Shown here in pieces: positions 18,522 through 27,211 of a DNA stretch of 36,424 nt. Both the position numbers and the translations under genes were made by a program. The notes beneath the pieces were generated by a model. The model worked only from the letters and a program-made list of their open reading frames with translations, had not been told where the DNA came from and did no database searches. Source of the stretch: Planctomycetota bacterium (GTDB taxonomy: Bacteria; Planctomycetota; Planctomycetia; Isosphaerales; Isosphaeraceae); NCBI GenBank assembly GCA_021791715.1, contig JAJYWB010000064.1, positions 1 to 36,424 of the forward strand, written 5' to 3'. Each line of letters starts with the position of its first letter. Position 1 is the first letter of the stretch.

Positions 18522-19825
18522 TTTCTCGAATCGAAACCGAGCCGCGCGGCGCGGATCGCTTCAAGGACGTCGCTGACGATATCGACGCCGATTTCGACCT
18601 GTCTGCGAGAAAGGCAAAGCGGCGGACAGAAGCGAACGGTGCTCGGCCCGCACGGCAGCAGGAGGAGGCCGCGTTCGAAGGCCTCGGCGACGATGCGATC
18701 GCGGATCGCTGGAGCGGGTTCGCCGCGGTCGGTCGTCTCCATGCCGATCATCAATCCTTTGCCGCGAACCTCTCGAATGAAGTCGAAACGCGACGAGATC
18801 CGTTTAAGCTCGGCGATCAACTCGTTCCCGCGTTTGACGGCGTTTCGCCGGTATCGCGTTTCAACAAGTTTGATTGTTTCGATCGCGGCGGCGCACGCGA
18901 CGGGGTTGCCGCCGAACGTCGAGGCGTGGCTGCCGCTCGGCCAATCCATTACCGATTCCCGAGCGATGATCGCCCCCAAAGGCAATCCGTTCGCGAGCCC
19001 CTTCGCCAGACAGACGACGTCTCCCGCGACCCCCCAATGCTCCGAGGCGAACATCTCGCCGGTCCTGCCGATTCCCGATTGCACCTCGTCAAACACAAGT
19101 AAAACGCCGTGGCGATCGCAGATTTCGCGTAAACCTGGGAGAAAATCGTCGGGGGGAACGACGTATCCCCCCTCGCCCTGAATCGGCTCGACGAAGATCG
19201 CCGCGAGTTCATCGGGAGGACACGTCGTTTTGAAAAGCGCGTGAACGCTTGATAAATCACCATATTTGGCGTGATGAATTTCGGGAACGAGCGGTGAGAA
19301 GCCGCGTCGTTGGATCGTTTTGGAACCGCTGAGCGAGAGCGCACCGTAAGTTCGGCCGTGGAAGGCGTTGAGGAACGCCATCGCGCGGGGCCTCTTGGTG
19401 TGATGGCGCGCCAATTTCAACGCGGCTTCGATCGCCTCGGCGCCGCTGTTGGTAAAGAAGACGCGCTTCGGTTCGTCTCCAGGAGCGAGCGAGGCGAGCT
19501 TTTCGGCGAGCTCGACCTGGGGCGCGTAGTAAAAGTCGGTTCCAGACATGTGGATCAGACGGCCCGATTGACGTCGGACCGCGCGAACGACTTGGGGATG
19601 ACAATGCCCGACCGCGGTCACCGCGATCCCCGCGGTGAAATCGAGAAAGCGATTGCCGTCGACGTCTTCGATCATCGCCCCGCGTCCTCGCCTGACGACG
19701 AGCGGGTACATTCGAGTGTAAGAAGGCGACATCACCGCCTGATCGCGTTCGAGCCACTCCGTCGCGCGCGGTCCCGGCGGCGCGATCACGATCATCGGCT
19801 CGGCTTTATGGAGAGCGAGCTTCAC
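18518..19825 (-). CDS. Class-III PLP aminotransferase (4-aminobutyrate/ornithine type)
   Basis: A 435-residue fold-type-I PLP enzyme. The Schiff-base lysine is Lys275 in CLAKGLANGLPLGA; Asp246 in VFDEVQSGIGRTG should pair with the pyridine nitrogen; TNSGAEAIEAALKLAR and the NAFHGRTYG segment complete the cofactor pocket. Similarity is highest to 4-aminobutyrate and acetylornithine-type aminotransferases, and no neighbouring pathway gene settles the substrate. GTG 19825 is preferred because GAGGAGG lies 5 bases before it and the promoter at 19864-19891 would start RNA near 19857, excluding a TTG at 19864. The last 4 bases overlap the gluQ end. Confidence 0.88.
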   Translation of the reverse strand: MKLALHKAEPMIVIAPPGPRATEWLERDQAVMSPSYTRMYPLVVRRGRGAMIEDVDGNRFLDFTAGIAVTAVGHCHPQVVRAVRRQSGRLIHMSGTDFYYAPQVELAEKLASLAPGDEPKRVFFTNSGAEAIEAALKLARHHTKRPRAMAFLNAFHGRTYGALSLSGSKTIQRRGFSPLVPEIHHAKYGDLSSVHALFKTTCPPDELAAIFVEPIQGEGGYVVPPDDFLPGLREICDRHGVLLVFDEVQSGIGRTGEMFASEHWGVAGDVVCLAKGLANGLPLGAIIARESVMDWPSGSHASTFGGNPVACAAAIETIKLVETRYRRNAVKRGNELIAELKRISSRFDFIREVRGKGLMIGMETTDRGEPAPAIRDRIVAEAFERGLLLLPCGPSTVRFCPPLCLSRRQVEIGVDIVSDVLEAIRAARLGFDSRN

Positions 19826-19830
19826 GGCGA

Positions 19831-19837
19831 CCTCCTC
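19831..19837 (-). promoter_or_regulatory. Strong Shine-Dalgarno fixing a GTG start
   Basis: GAGGAGG on the minus strand, 5 bases before GTG 19825; this decides the aminotransferase start. Confidence 0.75.
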
Positions 19838-19863
19838 GTCTTGAACGACCGTCTTCTCGTTCA

Positions 19864-19891
19864 ATTATAGATCCGACCGCGACCGGGTCAA
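19864..19891 (-). promoter_or_regulatory. Sigma-70 promoter for the aminotransferase
   Basis: On the minus strand TTGACC, 16 bases, TATAAT. RNA should start near 19857, giving a leader of about 32 bases. The rest of the divergent gap up to 20140 contains an A+T-rich segment (19975-20020) and the promoter proposed at 20061-20090. Confidence 0.7.
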
Positions 19892-20060
19892 AAATGTTCG
19901 CGATGAACGGCCGCGATCGCCGATCCGCGTCTCAAATCCGCGGTCGAATCGTTTCCAGAGATCTCTAATTTCGAGAGACTTTTAAAATACAATATCTTTT
20001 TAACCTAAAAAATGCGATTACATGATCCATGAGGATTGGATCGGGGCGGCGAGGGGATTC

Positions 20061-20090
20061 TTGACCGGGGGGGCCGAGCGGCGCGACAAT
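20061..20090 (+). promoter_or_regulatory. Possible promoter for the quinone-reductase gene
   Basis: TTGACC, 18 bases, GACAAT, ending 50 bases before ATG 20141. The -35 is good, the -10 only fair. Confidence 0.35.
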
Positions 20091-20140
20091 TCAAGTCGTT
20101 CGCGTGTGCGTGCGATATCGCGTTTTGAGGCTCGCTCATC

Positions 20141-21136
20141 ATGAAAGCGGCTTTTATCAATCAGCCCGGTCCTCCCGAATCGATCCAGGTCGGCGAACTT
20201 CCGAAGCCGAAAATCGGCCCCAGAGACGCTCTTGTTCAAGTCGTCGCGACTTCGGTCAACCCGATCGATCTGTACATCCGCGCGGGCACTGTGACGATGC
20301 CTTTAGCGTATCCTTACATTATTGGGTCGGATTTGGCGGGGAAGGTCGTCGAGATCGGCAAGGAATGTACGAGGTTTAAACCCGGCGATCGCGTGTGGGG
20401 GTCGAATCAGGGATTGTTGGGCAGGCAGGGGGTGACCGCCGAGTACGCCGCGGTGTGCGAAGACTGGCTTTACGCGACTCCCAAAGAGATGACCGACGCC
20501 GACGCCGCCGCGATCGCGCTCGTCGGCGTCACGGCGCATCTCGGACTGTTTAAACACGGCAATTTGAAGCCCGGCGAGAAAGTTTACGTGCCGGGAGGGT
20601 CGGGGGGCGTGGGTTCGATCGTGATCCAGATGGCGAAGGCCGCGGGGGCGAGCGTCGCGACGTGCGCAGGGTCGGACGAACGAGTCGAGCTTTGTCGTAA
20701 CCTCGGCGCCGATTTGGCGCTCAATTACAAAACCGACGACATCGTTTCCGAATTGCGCGGATTCGCTCCCGAAGGGATCGACGTATGGTTTGAAACGCAA
20801 CGCGAGCCGAATCTTGAGGTGTCGATTCCTTTATTGCGACGCCGCGGCCGGATGATTTTGACCGCGGGGCGCACCGCGCTGCCGACTCTTCCGCTCGGGT
20901 CGTTTTACACCCGTGATTGTTCGCTTTTCGGCTTCGCGATGTTCAACGCGACTCCTCAAGAACAGCGCGTTTGCGCCGATGCGATCAACGCGTGGAGCGT
21001 CGAGGGGAAACTCAGGCCGTTGATCGGTCGAACGACGCCGATCGATCAGGCCGCCGCGGCGCACAAGCTGCTTGAAGACAACACCCTCGGCCGCGCCGGA
21101 ACGCTTCACGGCAAGATCGTGATCGAGGTTTCATAG
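20141..21136 (+). CDS. NADPH:quinone reductase-like MDR oxidoreductase
   Basis: A 331-residue zinc-independent medium-chain dehydrogenase/reductase. The GroES-like N-terminal domain shows VNPIDLYIRAG and GSDLAGKVVEIG; the Rossmann domain has the nucleotide motif VPGGSGGVGSIVIQMAKAAG around residues 150-168. Cysteine ligands of the structural zinc are missing, as in quinone reductases (QOR/zeta-crystallin). The last segment, DQAAAAHKLLEDNTLGRAGTLHGKIVIEV, is typical. It would reduce quinones or enones with NADPH; the natural substrate is not evident. ATG 20141 has GAGG 10 bases upstream. The gene is monocistronic, ended by the terminator at 21180. Confidence 0.87.
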   Translation: MKAAFINQPGPPESIQVGELPKPKIGPRDALVQVVATSVNPIDLYIRAGTVTMPLAYPYIIGSDLAGKVVEIGKECTRFKPGDRVWGSNQGLLGRQGVTAEYAAVCEDWLYATPKEMTDADAAAIALVGVTAHLGLFKHGNLKPGEKVYVPGGSGGVGSIVIQMAKAAGASVATCAGSDERVELCRNLGADLALNYKTDDIVSELRGFAPEGIDVWFETQREPNLEVSIPLLRRRGRMILTAGRTALPTLPLGSFYTRDCSLFGFAMFNATPQEQRVCADAINAWSVEGKLRPLIGRTTPIDQAAAAHKLLEDNTLGRAGTLHGKIVIEVS

Positions 21137-21179
21137 CCGCGCGGTTTAATCAACGCATACCGACGCTAAAATTCAAACC

Positions 21180-21208
21180 CGACGCTCGATTTTTGGCGTC
21201 GATTTTTT
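21180..21208 (+). terminator. Rho-independent terminator
   Basis: CGACGC (21180-21185) pairs with GCGTCG (21196-21201) around a 10-base loop and is followed by ATTTTTT. It lies 44 bases after the quinone-reductase stop. Confidence 0.7.
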
Positions 21209-21275
21209 AAGTGAGAGGCGATCCGGATAGGCTTTCAAGACCCGATCGGCTCGAGTTTTCCGCGATTAGGCTCCA

Positions 21276-21477
21276 TTCCGTCAATAATATTAACATTTAC
21301 TAAAAATCCAGATATCGGTTCTTTCAGTTTGGGAGGGCGAACCTCCCGGTGAGCCTCTTTTTTATAAACGACTTTTAAGAGGCCGATTTTCCGTCAATAA
21401 TATTAAACATGAAAATACGGCTCTCCGGGAGGTTCGCCCTCCAGATTATGGGTTCGCGTTACCAATTATGGGTTCGC
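21276..21477. repeat. Cluster of inverted and direct repeats
   Basis: Three repeat pairs lie together. An 18-base direct repeat, TTCCGTCAATAATATTAA, is at 21276-21293 and 21389-21406. A 24-base inverted pair, GGAGGGCGAACCTCCCGG plus GwGAGCC, is at 21332-21355 and 21419-21442 with one mismatch; each copy contains its own GGAGG/CCTCC hairpin. ATTATGGGTTCGC is repeated directly at 21445-21457 and 21465-21477. This looks like a REP-type palindromic element or the relic of a small non-coding mobile element. The remaining non-coding bases 21478-21691 show nothing further. Confidence 0.7.
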
Positions 21478-21691
21478 CCCGACGAATTCGGTTTATCTCG
21501 CTCTATTTCGGATTCTCGCATAGATCCCGCCGAAAATACGCATTTATTCCCGGTTCGGATCTAGATGTAGATTACAGCCTAAATCCAAGAGTAATCAATC
21601 AAAAACGTTTGAAAAGATTTTTTCAGTAACGCGCTTACGCAAGATCGGTCGGAAACTTCGGTTTGAATCGATCGATATCGGCTAGGCGTTT

Positions 21692-22132
21692 TCAACCCGG
21701 TTTCTCATCGCCGAGCAATCCCCGGCTCGAGTGGAAGATCCGTTTGCGACGGTGTTCGGCGTCGGTTTCGCGACGATCGGATTTGTCTTTCAGATCGGCG
21801 AGATTGGCGCGGCAGAACGAACATTCAATCGTATCAAGATGAAACGCGATGTAATCGGCGAGACCGGGGTCGATCGCGTCGAGGAGAAATCCGCCGAGTT
21901 CTTGCCGGCTCGGGCAGGTAAGCCTTCGTCTCTTCCAGATCGCCCCCAGCGTGTGCAGGCCGAGATCGCCGCGATCGGCGCGGGCGCGTTCGAGCCGTTC
22001 GCGCAACTCGGCCGAGGCGCGCAACGCCTTCTCAACCCGCGCCATCTCCTCCGCCGACAAGTTCTCGGCGAGGTAGCCGAGCAAAAGATCGTCGCCGATC
22101 GTCGCGTTCGTCGGTTCGGATTGATTATGCAT
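21692..22132 (-). CDS. Soluble zinc-finger protein, probable anti-sigma factor
   Basis: A 146-residue protein without membrane segment. The N-terminal half resembles the planctomycete motif LLLGYLAENLSAEEMARVEKAL. After LTCPSRQELGGFLLDAIDPG the segment AFHLDTIECSFCRANL supplies His-x5-Cys-x2-Cys, a zf-HC2/ZAS-like zinc site. The C-terminus is charged. The gene follows the ECF sigma gene by 62 bases on the same strand, so it most likely encodes that sigma factor's partner. ATG 22132 is preferred to a TTG at 22150. The family match is by motif only. Confidence 0.6.
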   Translation of the reverse strand: MHNQSEPTNATIGDDLLLGYLAENLSAEEMARVEKALRASAELRERLERARADRGDLGLHTLGAIWKRRRLTCPSRQELGGFLLDAIDPGLADYIAFHLDTIECSFCRANLADLKDKSDRRETDAEHRRKRIFHSSRGLLGDEKPG

Positions 22133-22194
22133 AGGCTCTTGATTCCACAATCAACAAATATCAAACGAATACAAGCGCCGGCGAGATCGTGATA

Positions 22195-22830
22195 TCAATC
22201 GACGTCGTCGCCGAGCGATTCGAGAGCGAGTCCCGCCTTCCGAGCCATGTCGCGCAGCCGGCCGATCGCCTGAAATTTATAGCTCGCGACCGCCTGCTCG
22301 GTCATCCCCAAAAGCTTGGCGATATCTTTATTCGCCCATCCTTTGACGACGATCAATTCCAGGCATCGGAGCCGATCGTAATCTCCTTTAGAGATCCATT
22401 CATGAACAAGTTTGCCGAGCGATTCGCCCAAAACGCGTTCCTCCGCGGTTCGACGCTCGTCGCTTCGAGCGATGCTCGAAGCCCCTCTCGCGTCTCCCGG
22501 AACCTCCTCGAGCGGCCTGCCGTGATCGTCCGAGCCGAACTGATCGACCGGCCTTCGCCCTTGTTTTCGAAGGTGATCGGTCAGCTTATGCGCCGCGATC
22601 GAAAACAGGTACGCCTCGAGGTCGCGTTTCTCGTCGTAATGCGGCAAGCTCGTCAGAAACCCGACGAACGTCTCTTGAACGACGTCTTCGCTCGCGTTGC
22701 GGTCGTGAATGCGGCTATCGACAAACGCGAGCAATCGCCCCTCGAACCGCTCGATCAATTGATGCCAAGCACGCGCGTCTCCGCCGCGCACCTCGCGAAC
22801 CAGGATTTGATCGGAATCGGTCGTCGCCAT
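22195..22830 (-). CDS. ECF-type RNA polymerase sigma factor
   Basis: A 211-residue sigma-70 family protein with regions 2 and 4 only. Region 2 spans about 10-85 (FVDSRIHDRNASEDVVQETFVGFL, then AYLFSIAAHKLTDHLRKQ) and region 4 about 155-200 (ELIVVKGWANKDIAKLLGMTEQAVASYKFQ). The linker is charged. It starts a probable two-gene operon with the zinc-finger protein and is divergent from the Nudix gene. It would direct polymerase to a small regulon in response to a signal relayed by its partner. No matching autoregulatory promoter could be recognised. Confidence 0.88.
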   Translation of the reverse strand: MATTDSDQILVREVRGGDARAWHQLIERFEGRLLAFVDSRIHDRNASEDVVQETFVGFLTSLPHYDEKRDLEAYLFSIAAHKLTDHLRKQGRRPVDQFGSDDHGRPLEEVPGDARGASSIARSDERRTAEERVLGESLGKLVHEWISKGDYDRLRCLELIVVKGWANKDIAKLLGMTEQAVASYKFQAIGRLRDMARKAGLALESLGDDVD

Positions 22831-22915
22831 CTTGGGATCGCTCGTATCGCGAGTGACTCGATTTCAACGCGTCCAAGCGAACGCCGCACGCTCGAATCGC
22901 CTTCATCATAGACGA

Positions 22916-22931
22916 CCGGCGCTTTCGCCGG
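22916..22931. other. Small GC hairpin in a divergent intergenic region
   Basis: CCGGCG, CTTT, CGCCGG: a perfect 6-bp stem between the divergent sigma and Nudix genes. A terminator is unlikely in this position; an operator or transcript-leader structure is possible. Confidence 0.35.
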
Positions 22932-23028
22932 CTATGCTTTTGTCGGTCGTTATCGCCGATCGTCGGCGATCTGGATTCGCTGAACGATTCACCGCTCGAT
23001 GCGATCAAACTCAATCTCAAGGCGGCCG

Positions 23029-23613
23029 ATGACTCCCGAAGATCCTTCAAACCCGTGGAAAACCGTTTCGACTCGGCCGATTTATGACAATCCCTGGATC
23101 AGCGTCCGCGAGGACGACGTGATTCGCCCCGACGGTCGACCCGGAATTTACGGAGTCGTCTCGTACAAAAATCGAGCGATCGGGGTGCTTCCCGTCGACG
23201 AAGCCGGCGACGTTTGGCTCGTCGGTCAATATCGGTATACGATCGACGAATACAGTTGGGAAATCCCCGAGGGAGGGGGCCCGCTCGATGAATCTCCCGA
23301 GATGGCCGCGGCTCGCGAGCTTCGCGAGGAAACCGGGCTCGTCGCCGGAAAGCTCGAATGGATCGCCTCGGCGCGGCTATCGAATTCGGTGACCGACGAA
23401 ATCGCCCTCATTTACCGAGCCCTCGAATTAACCAGGGGGCCGAGCGATCCCGAAGGGACCGAACGACTCGAAATCCGTAAAGTTCCCCTCGAAAAGGCGA
23501 TCGAAATGGTCGAATCGGGATCGATCACCGATTCGATAACGATCATCGCGCTTTATCATGAAGAGGTTCGGCGATTAAGGCTTCAATTGAATCGATCGAA
23601 ATCGGATTCATAA
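23029..23613 (+). CDS. Nudix hydrolase (ADP-ribose pyrophosphatase type)
   Basis: A 194-residue protein with a full Nudix box at residues 82-104: GGGPLDE, seven residues, then RELREETGL, matching GX5EX7REUXEEXGU. Upstream YDNPWISVREDDV and YGVVSYKNRAIGVLPVDEAG match ADP-ribose pyrophosphatases, which cleave ADP-ribose and related nucleotide sugars. ATG 23029 has AAGG 6 bases before it and is preferred to the ATG at 22999. It ends 16 bases from the convergent amidase gene, with no clear terminator between. Confidence 0.88.
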   Translation: MTPEDPSNPWKTVSTRPIYDNPWISVREDDVIRPDGRPGIYGVVSYKNRAIGVLPVDEAGDVWLVGQYRYTIDEYSWEIPEGGGPLDESPEMAAARELREETGLVAGKLEWIASARLSNSVTDEIALIYRALELTRGPSDPEGTERLEIRKVPLEKAIEMVESGSITDSITIIALYHEEVRRLRLQLNRSKSDS

Positions 23614-23629
23614 GCCTTTGCTCGAATTC

Positions 23630-24598
23630 TCAGCGATTCAGCGATGAATCGGATGGATTGAAATCGTCGGGCCGGCTCGCGACGCGGCGCCCCAAAACCG
23701 ACTGCACGGGGAACCTCGCTCCGGGGCAATCGGTACGGGTTTTGGCGAACGTCGAATGCGGAGCGATCCGCTCGGCGGGGATTTTATAACGTTCGCTTAG
23801 ATACGCGACGAGCGCCTTCGCGGCCTCGACCTGTTTGGATGTCGGAGGGGCTTTATCGAGATCCCCCACCAGGCATACGCCGATTCCATATTCGTTTAAA
23901 TCGGGATAAACGCCGTCGCGACAGTGCGCACCTTGCTTTTGATCCGACCAGCGGCGCGCGACTTCGATGCGACCGTCGGGAGAATCCGATCCGTTGCCGA
24001 TCACGAAATGATATCCGCATCCCGACCAACCGAGCCGTTCGCGATGCTCGCGATCGATGCTCGCATAACCCCCTTCGTCGGCCTTGCTGTGATGAAGGAC
24101 GATGTACTTCCAGCGACGGTCGGCCTTGGGGGGTTGAAAGAGATCGCCGGGATCGTCGACAAACCGTTCGAGTTTGGCTCGAAGAGTCGCGACCCGCGAC
24201 CTAGCGACCGTCGAACGCGGGCCGTTGAGCGTCGCTCCGACGGGCGCCTCGGCCGCGGGCGAGGGGGGAGGGTTGTTATTATTATCACGCGAGTCGCCGT
24301 TTGAATTGGATTTCCTCCGCAACAATTCGGGATTGAGCGTCGGTTCCGAGTCGAGCCGCTTCGAAGGCGCGGCGGGGGGCGCCGGGGGGTTGATCACGCT
24401 CGGATACGATTCGTCGACATGAGGCGTCGCGGGAACGTCGATCACCGTCGCGCCCGGAGGCGTCACGAACACCGGACGCATCGACGTACGCTCGCGATTG
24501 CATCCCGACGAGAACGCCGCGAAGACGACGACTAATGAAAATGCAATTTTGTGTGTTGATTTAAAAATCCATGGATAAAAGCGAAGGCGATTCGTCAT
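23630..24598 (-). CDS. Lipoprotein N-acetylmuramoyl-L-alanine amidase (amidase_2/PGRP)
   Basis: A 322-residue probable lipoprotein. The N-terminal hydrophobic stretch ends in FSSGC with Cys33 as the lipidation site. Residues about 40-165 are Pro/Ser/Asn-rich with a run of asparagines and then prolines, a spacer. The C-terminal half is an amidase_2/peptidoglycan-recognition domain: zinc ligands would be the His in KYIVLHHSKA, the His in IAPHSTF and the Cys in RTDCPG; GYHFVIGNG and GIGVCLVGD are typical. It would cut the bond between muramic acid and L-Ala in peptidoglycan or bind its fragments. ATG 24598 is supported by GAGG 8 bases before it and by the lipobox. Confidence 0.85.
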   Translation of the reverse strand: MTNRLRFYPWIFKSTHKIAFSLVVVFAAFSSGCNRERTSMRPVFVTPPGATVIDVPATPHVDESYPSVINPPAPPAAPSKRLDSEPTLNPELLRRKSNSNGDSRDNNNNPPPSPAAEAPVGATLNGPRSTVARSRVATLRAKLERFVDDPGDLFQPPKADRRWKYIVLHHSKADEGGYASIDREHRERLGWSGCGYHFVIGNGSDSPDGRIEVARRWSDQKQGAHCRDGVYPDLNEYGIGVCLVGDLDKAPPTSKQVEAAKALVAYLSERYKIPAERIAPHSTFAKTRTDCPGARFPVQSVLGRRVASRPDDFNPSDSSLNR

Positions 24599-24994
24599 GG
24601 TTGTGACCTCAAACGGCGTCCGAGGGTCGAGCGTTCGGTTGATCGCCGAATTTCGGCGATCGATTTCGCGGATTACGACGGCTCGACCGATTCCACGTGT
24701 TTTGACGGCGGGAATCGTCTTTTTTTCCCGCTTCCGAATCAAGTTTACACGCCGTTTCGCCGAAGCGCCGGAATTGAGCGATTTTTTCTCAAGATTTTGT
24801 GATCGGGCGTCGAAACAAACCGATTCGCCTTTGTGACCCGGCGATAAAACGACGACGCGGACCGAATTCCGTTTCGATCCGCGCGATCGTTCAATTCGAA
24901 TCGATCGATACGATCGCGTTCAATCGAATCGGAGCGAATTCGTATTTCTTCCGTGCTCGGTTCCATTCGCTCGAGATCGCACCAAGCCGTTATG
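24599..24994. other. Non-coding stretch between two minus-strand genes
   Basis: No gene. It has T-runs at 24719-24726 and 24781-24787 and several CGAATCGAT-like palindromic words at 24890-24940. No clear promoter, terminator or RNA gene was recognised. Confidence 0.5.
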
Positions 24995-26998
24995 TTATTC
25001 GCCCGGTTTTTCTCCCTCGAATTTCCAGTTCGTTTTGAAGTCGGGGGTCAATTCCTGTTTGGTGAGCGAGGCTCGAATCATTTCGATCGGGATCGCCCCC
25101 TCGCGAAGCACGGCGTCGTGGAATTGTTTGTTAGACATTTTCCCCGTGTCGACGAGTTCGCGACGGAGCGCCTTGAGCTGAAAGCCCCCCAACATGTACG
25201 CGGCCTGATACAGCGGGGAATACGCGCCGCCGAACGATCTTCGCACCTCGCCCGTCGCGTTGTCGCGCTCGTGTCCCACGCGATCGACCAAATAATCAAT
25301 ACATTGTTGCGGAGTCATCTTCCCTAGATGAAAATTGAGCGAAAAGATAATCCGTGCGCACCGATGCATCCGCCAGAAAAGCATGCCGATCCGATCCTCG
25401 GGGGATCGCTGGAAATTGAGATCCCAGAGCAACAATTCCCAGTAAAGCGCCCATCCTTCGACCAGAAACGGCGTGCTGAACGTTCGCCGGTACGGCTTAT
25501 ACCGCGATTGCATAAATAGTTGCAGATGGTGACCGGGGATCACCTCGTGATGAACCGTCGCGCGACTAAAGTGAATATTATTGCCGCGCATGCTCATCAG
25601 TTTTTGTTCGTATGTCATCGTGTTTGTGGGGTAAGACACCGAGATCACCGCGCCGCCGGTGAAGAAGGGATTGACGAGTTGCATCTGCGGCGACATCATA
25701 TCCATGCGCCAGGTTTCGCGAGCGAGTTTGGGGATCGTCACAAGGTCGTTTTTATCGATGAACGCGATCGCCTCCTCGGCGAGCTCGCGGATCAGCGCCG
25801 GCTGTTTGCCGGGCTCTACGTGTTTTTGCTTGACATGTTCCAGGGCTTTTTTCCAGTCGTCGCCGTAGCCGAGTTCGCGCGAGGCTTTGATCATCTCACC
25901 CTCGCACCATTTGAATTGTTTTTCGGCGAGAGCGATCAGATCCTCGGGAGAGTAGGGGATCATCTCGTTCTCAAGCTCGTCGACGAGCGCGGATCGACCG
26001 ATCGGGTCGCCGATGATCGGGTCGTCGGCGGAGACGCGTCTCATCCTTCCTCCGCCGCCGAATCGCCCGCCTCCGCGCGGGCGATCCGCCTCGGTCGACT
26101 CCGCCCCGGCGGCGGGTTTCAAACCGACGAGCTTCTCGTCGAGAAAGCGACCGTAATCGCCGATCGCCTGATCCGCGGCTTTGTACAAATCTTGATTCCA
26201 CCAAGAAAAAACGGGGTCGTAGCCGTTGTAATGCCCGAACCAATCGGCGAGCGCTCGCTTGAGCTCGCCGTTATATCGAGAAGCGCGGGCCGCGATCGCT
26301 TTCCTCCGCGCGATCTCCTCGGGCTTGCCTTCGGTCATATCTTTCAGTTTGGATTCGATCTCTTTTCGCGCCGCGGCGATCTTTTTTGGGAGGTCGCTCA
26401 AAATTCCCGCGGCTTTTTCGGAATCGAGCGGAGCCATCCTGAGCCTCGATTCCTCAAGGTGTACGATGATCGACGCGAACGGAAGATAAGGGGCGATCTC
26501 GTCGATCCGAACGGCGTCGGAATCGAGCCTGCGTAAAGACGTTTTGATTTGATTTTTTAATAAGAGATAATCGATCTTGCCGACGAGTTCGAGCGAGTTG
26601 AAATCGGCTTTGCCGAGGAGCGCGAGCCAATCGTTCTCGAAGCGTTTGAGGCGTTCGCGACGCGCGAGCGATTGATCGATCGGGAAGTAGCGATCGAGCG
26701 TCGTCCGATCGACTTCATGACGCTGAATCAACTCTCGCGCGAGGTTCGCCGATGATCCTGGAGCAAGGTCGTCGAGCGTGACGTCGAGCGTTTCGGTCGC
26801 GTTCACCGCCGCCGATTTGGAGTCGTCGCCGGGCTTCGAGACCGCGGGCGAGGCCTTGGGTTTGGGGGCGTCTCCGTCGGTCGCCGCGACGACGAACGCC
26901 GCGATGACGAACGAAAAACATAGAACGAAGCTCGCTCGAATCCAGAACGGCCGAATCGATCTCGTATTCAACGGTTTCGTCTCCCTGATGGTGCTCAT
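24995..26998 (-). CDS. Exported DUF885 family metallopeptidase-like protein
   Basis: A 667-residue protein with an N-terminal signal/anchor (hydrophobic residues about 20-38) and a DUF885 domain from about residue 90. The zinc-peptidase motif HHEVIPGHHLQ has His484, Glu485 and His490, and the distal LVEGWALYWELL supplies the expected third-ligand Glu. GGAYSPLYQAAYMLGGFQLKAL near the C-terminus is family-typical. Members are little-studied, presumably peptidases of the periplasm. A Gly/Arg-rich loop (RPRGGGRFGGGGRMRR) interrupts the middle of the domain. ATG 26998 is chosen for the signal peptide; its ribosome-binding site is weak. The gene appears monocistronic. Confidence 0.85.
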   Translation of the reverse strand: MSTIRETKPLNTRSIRPFWIRASFVLCFSFVIAAFVVAATDGDAPKPKASPAVSKPGDDSKSAAVNATETLDVTLDDLAPGSSANLARELIQRHEVDRTTLDRYFPIDQSLARRERLKRFENDWLALLGKADFNSLELVGKIDYLLLKNQIKTSLRRLDSDAVRIDEIAPYLPFASIIVHLEESRLRMAPLDSEKAAGILSDLPKKIAAARKEIESKLKDMTEGKPEEIARRKAIAARASRYNGELKRALADWFGHYNGYDPVFSWWNQDLYKAADQAIGDYGRFLDEKLVGLKPAAGAESTEADRPRGGGRFGGGGRMRRVSADDPIIGDPIGRSALVDELENEMIPYSPEDLIALAEKQFKWCEGEMIKASRELGYGDDWKKALEHVKQKHVEPGKQPALIRELAEEAIAFIDKNDLVTIPKLARETWRMDMMSPQMQLVNPFFTGGAVISVSYPTNTMTYEQKLMSMRGNNIHFSRATVHHEVIPGHHLQLFMQSRYKPYRRTFSTPFLVEGWALYWELLLWDLNFQRSPEDRIGMLFWRMHRCARIIFSLNFHLGKMTPQQCIDYLVDRVGHERDNATGEVRRSFGGAYSPLYQAAYMLGGFQLKALRRELVDTGKMSNKQFHDAVLREGAIPIEMIRASLTKQELTPDFKTNWKFEGEKPGE

Positions 26999-27146
26999 CC
27001 GAAACGGAATGTCGACGGTCACTCGCCTAAGCTTATCATCCCCGAGCGACGACCGGAACAAGACGATAGGCGATTTTTTCGGATTAAACATAATTGCATC
27101 ATGATATGGTTAGTGATCTCGTTTCTCATCAAGTCGACTCGTTTCA

Positions 27147-27175
27147 TTGACGGTTTTCAAGCAAGTGGATAGTTT
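27147..27175 (+). promoter_or_regulatory. Probable promoter for the first membrane-anchored protein
   Basis: TTGACG, 17 bases, TAGTTT; RNA would start near 27182, 30 bases before GTG 27212. Confidence 0.4.
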
Positions 27176-27211
27176 AGGCGCGGCGGTCGTGCGACGAAGC
27201 GCTTTTCGATC

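Noticed and set aside
25520..26536. 338-codon frame opposite the DUF885 gene
   Set aside because: Antisense to a gene with an intact HExxxGH motif; no independent ribosome-binding site or family motif.
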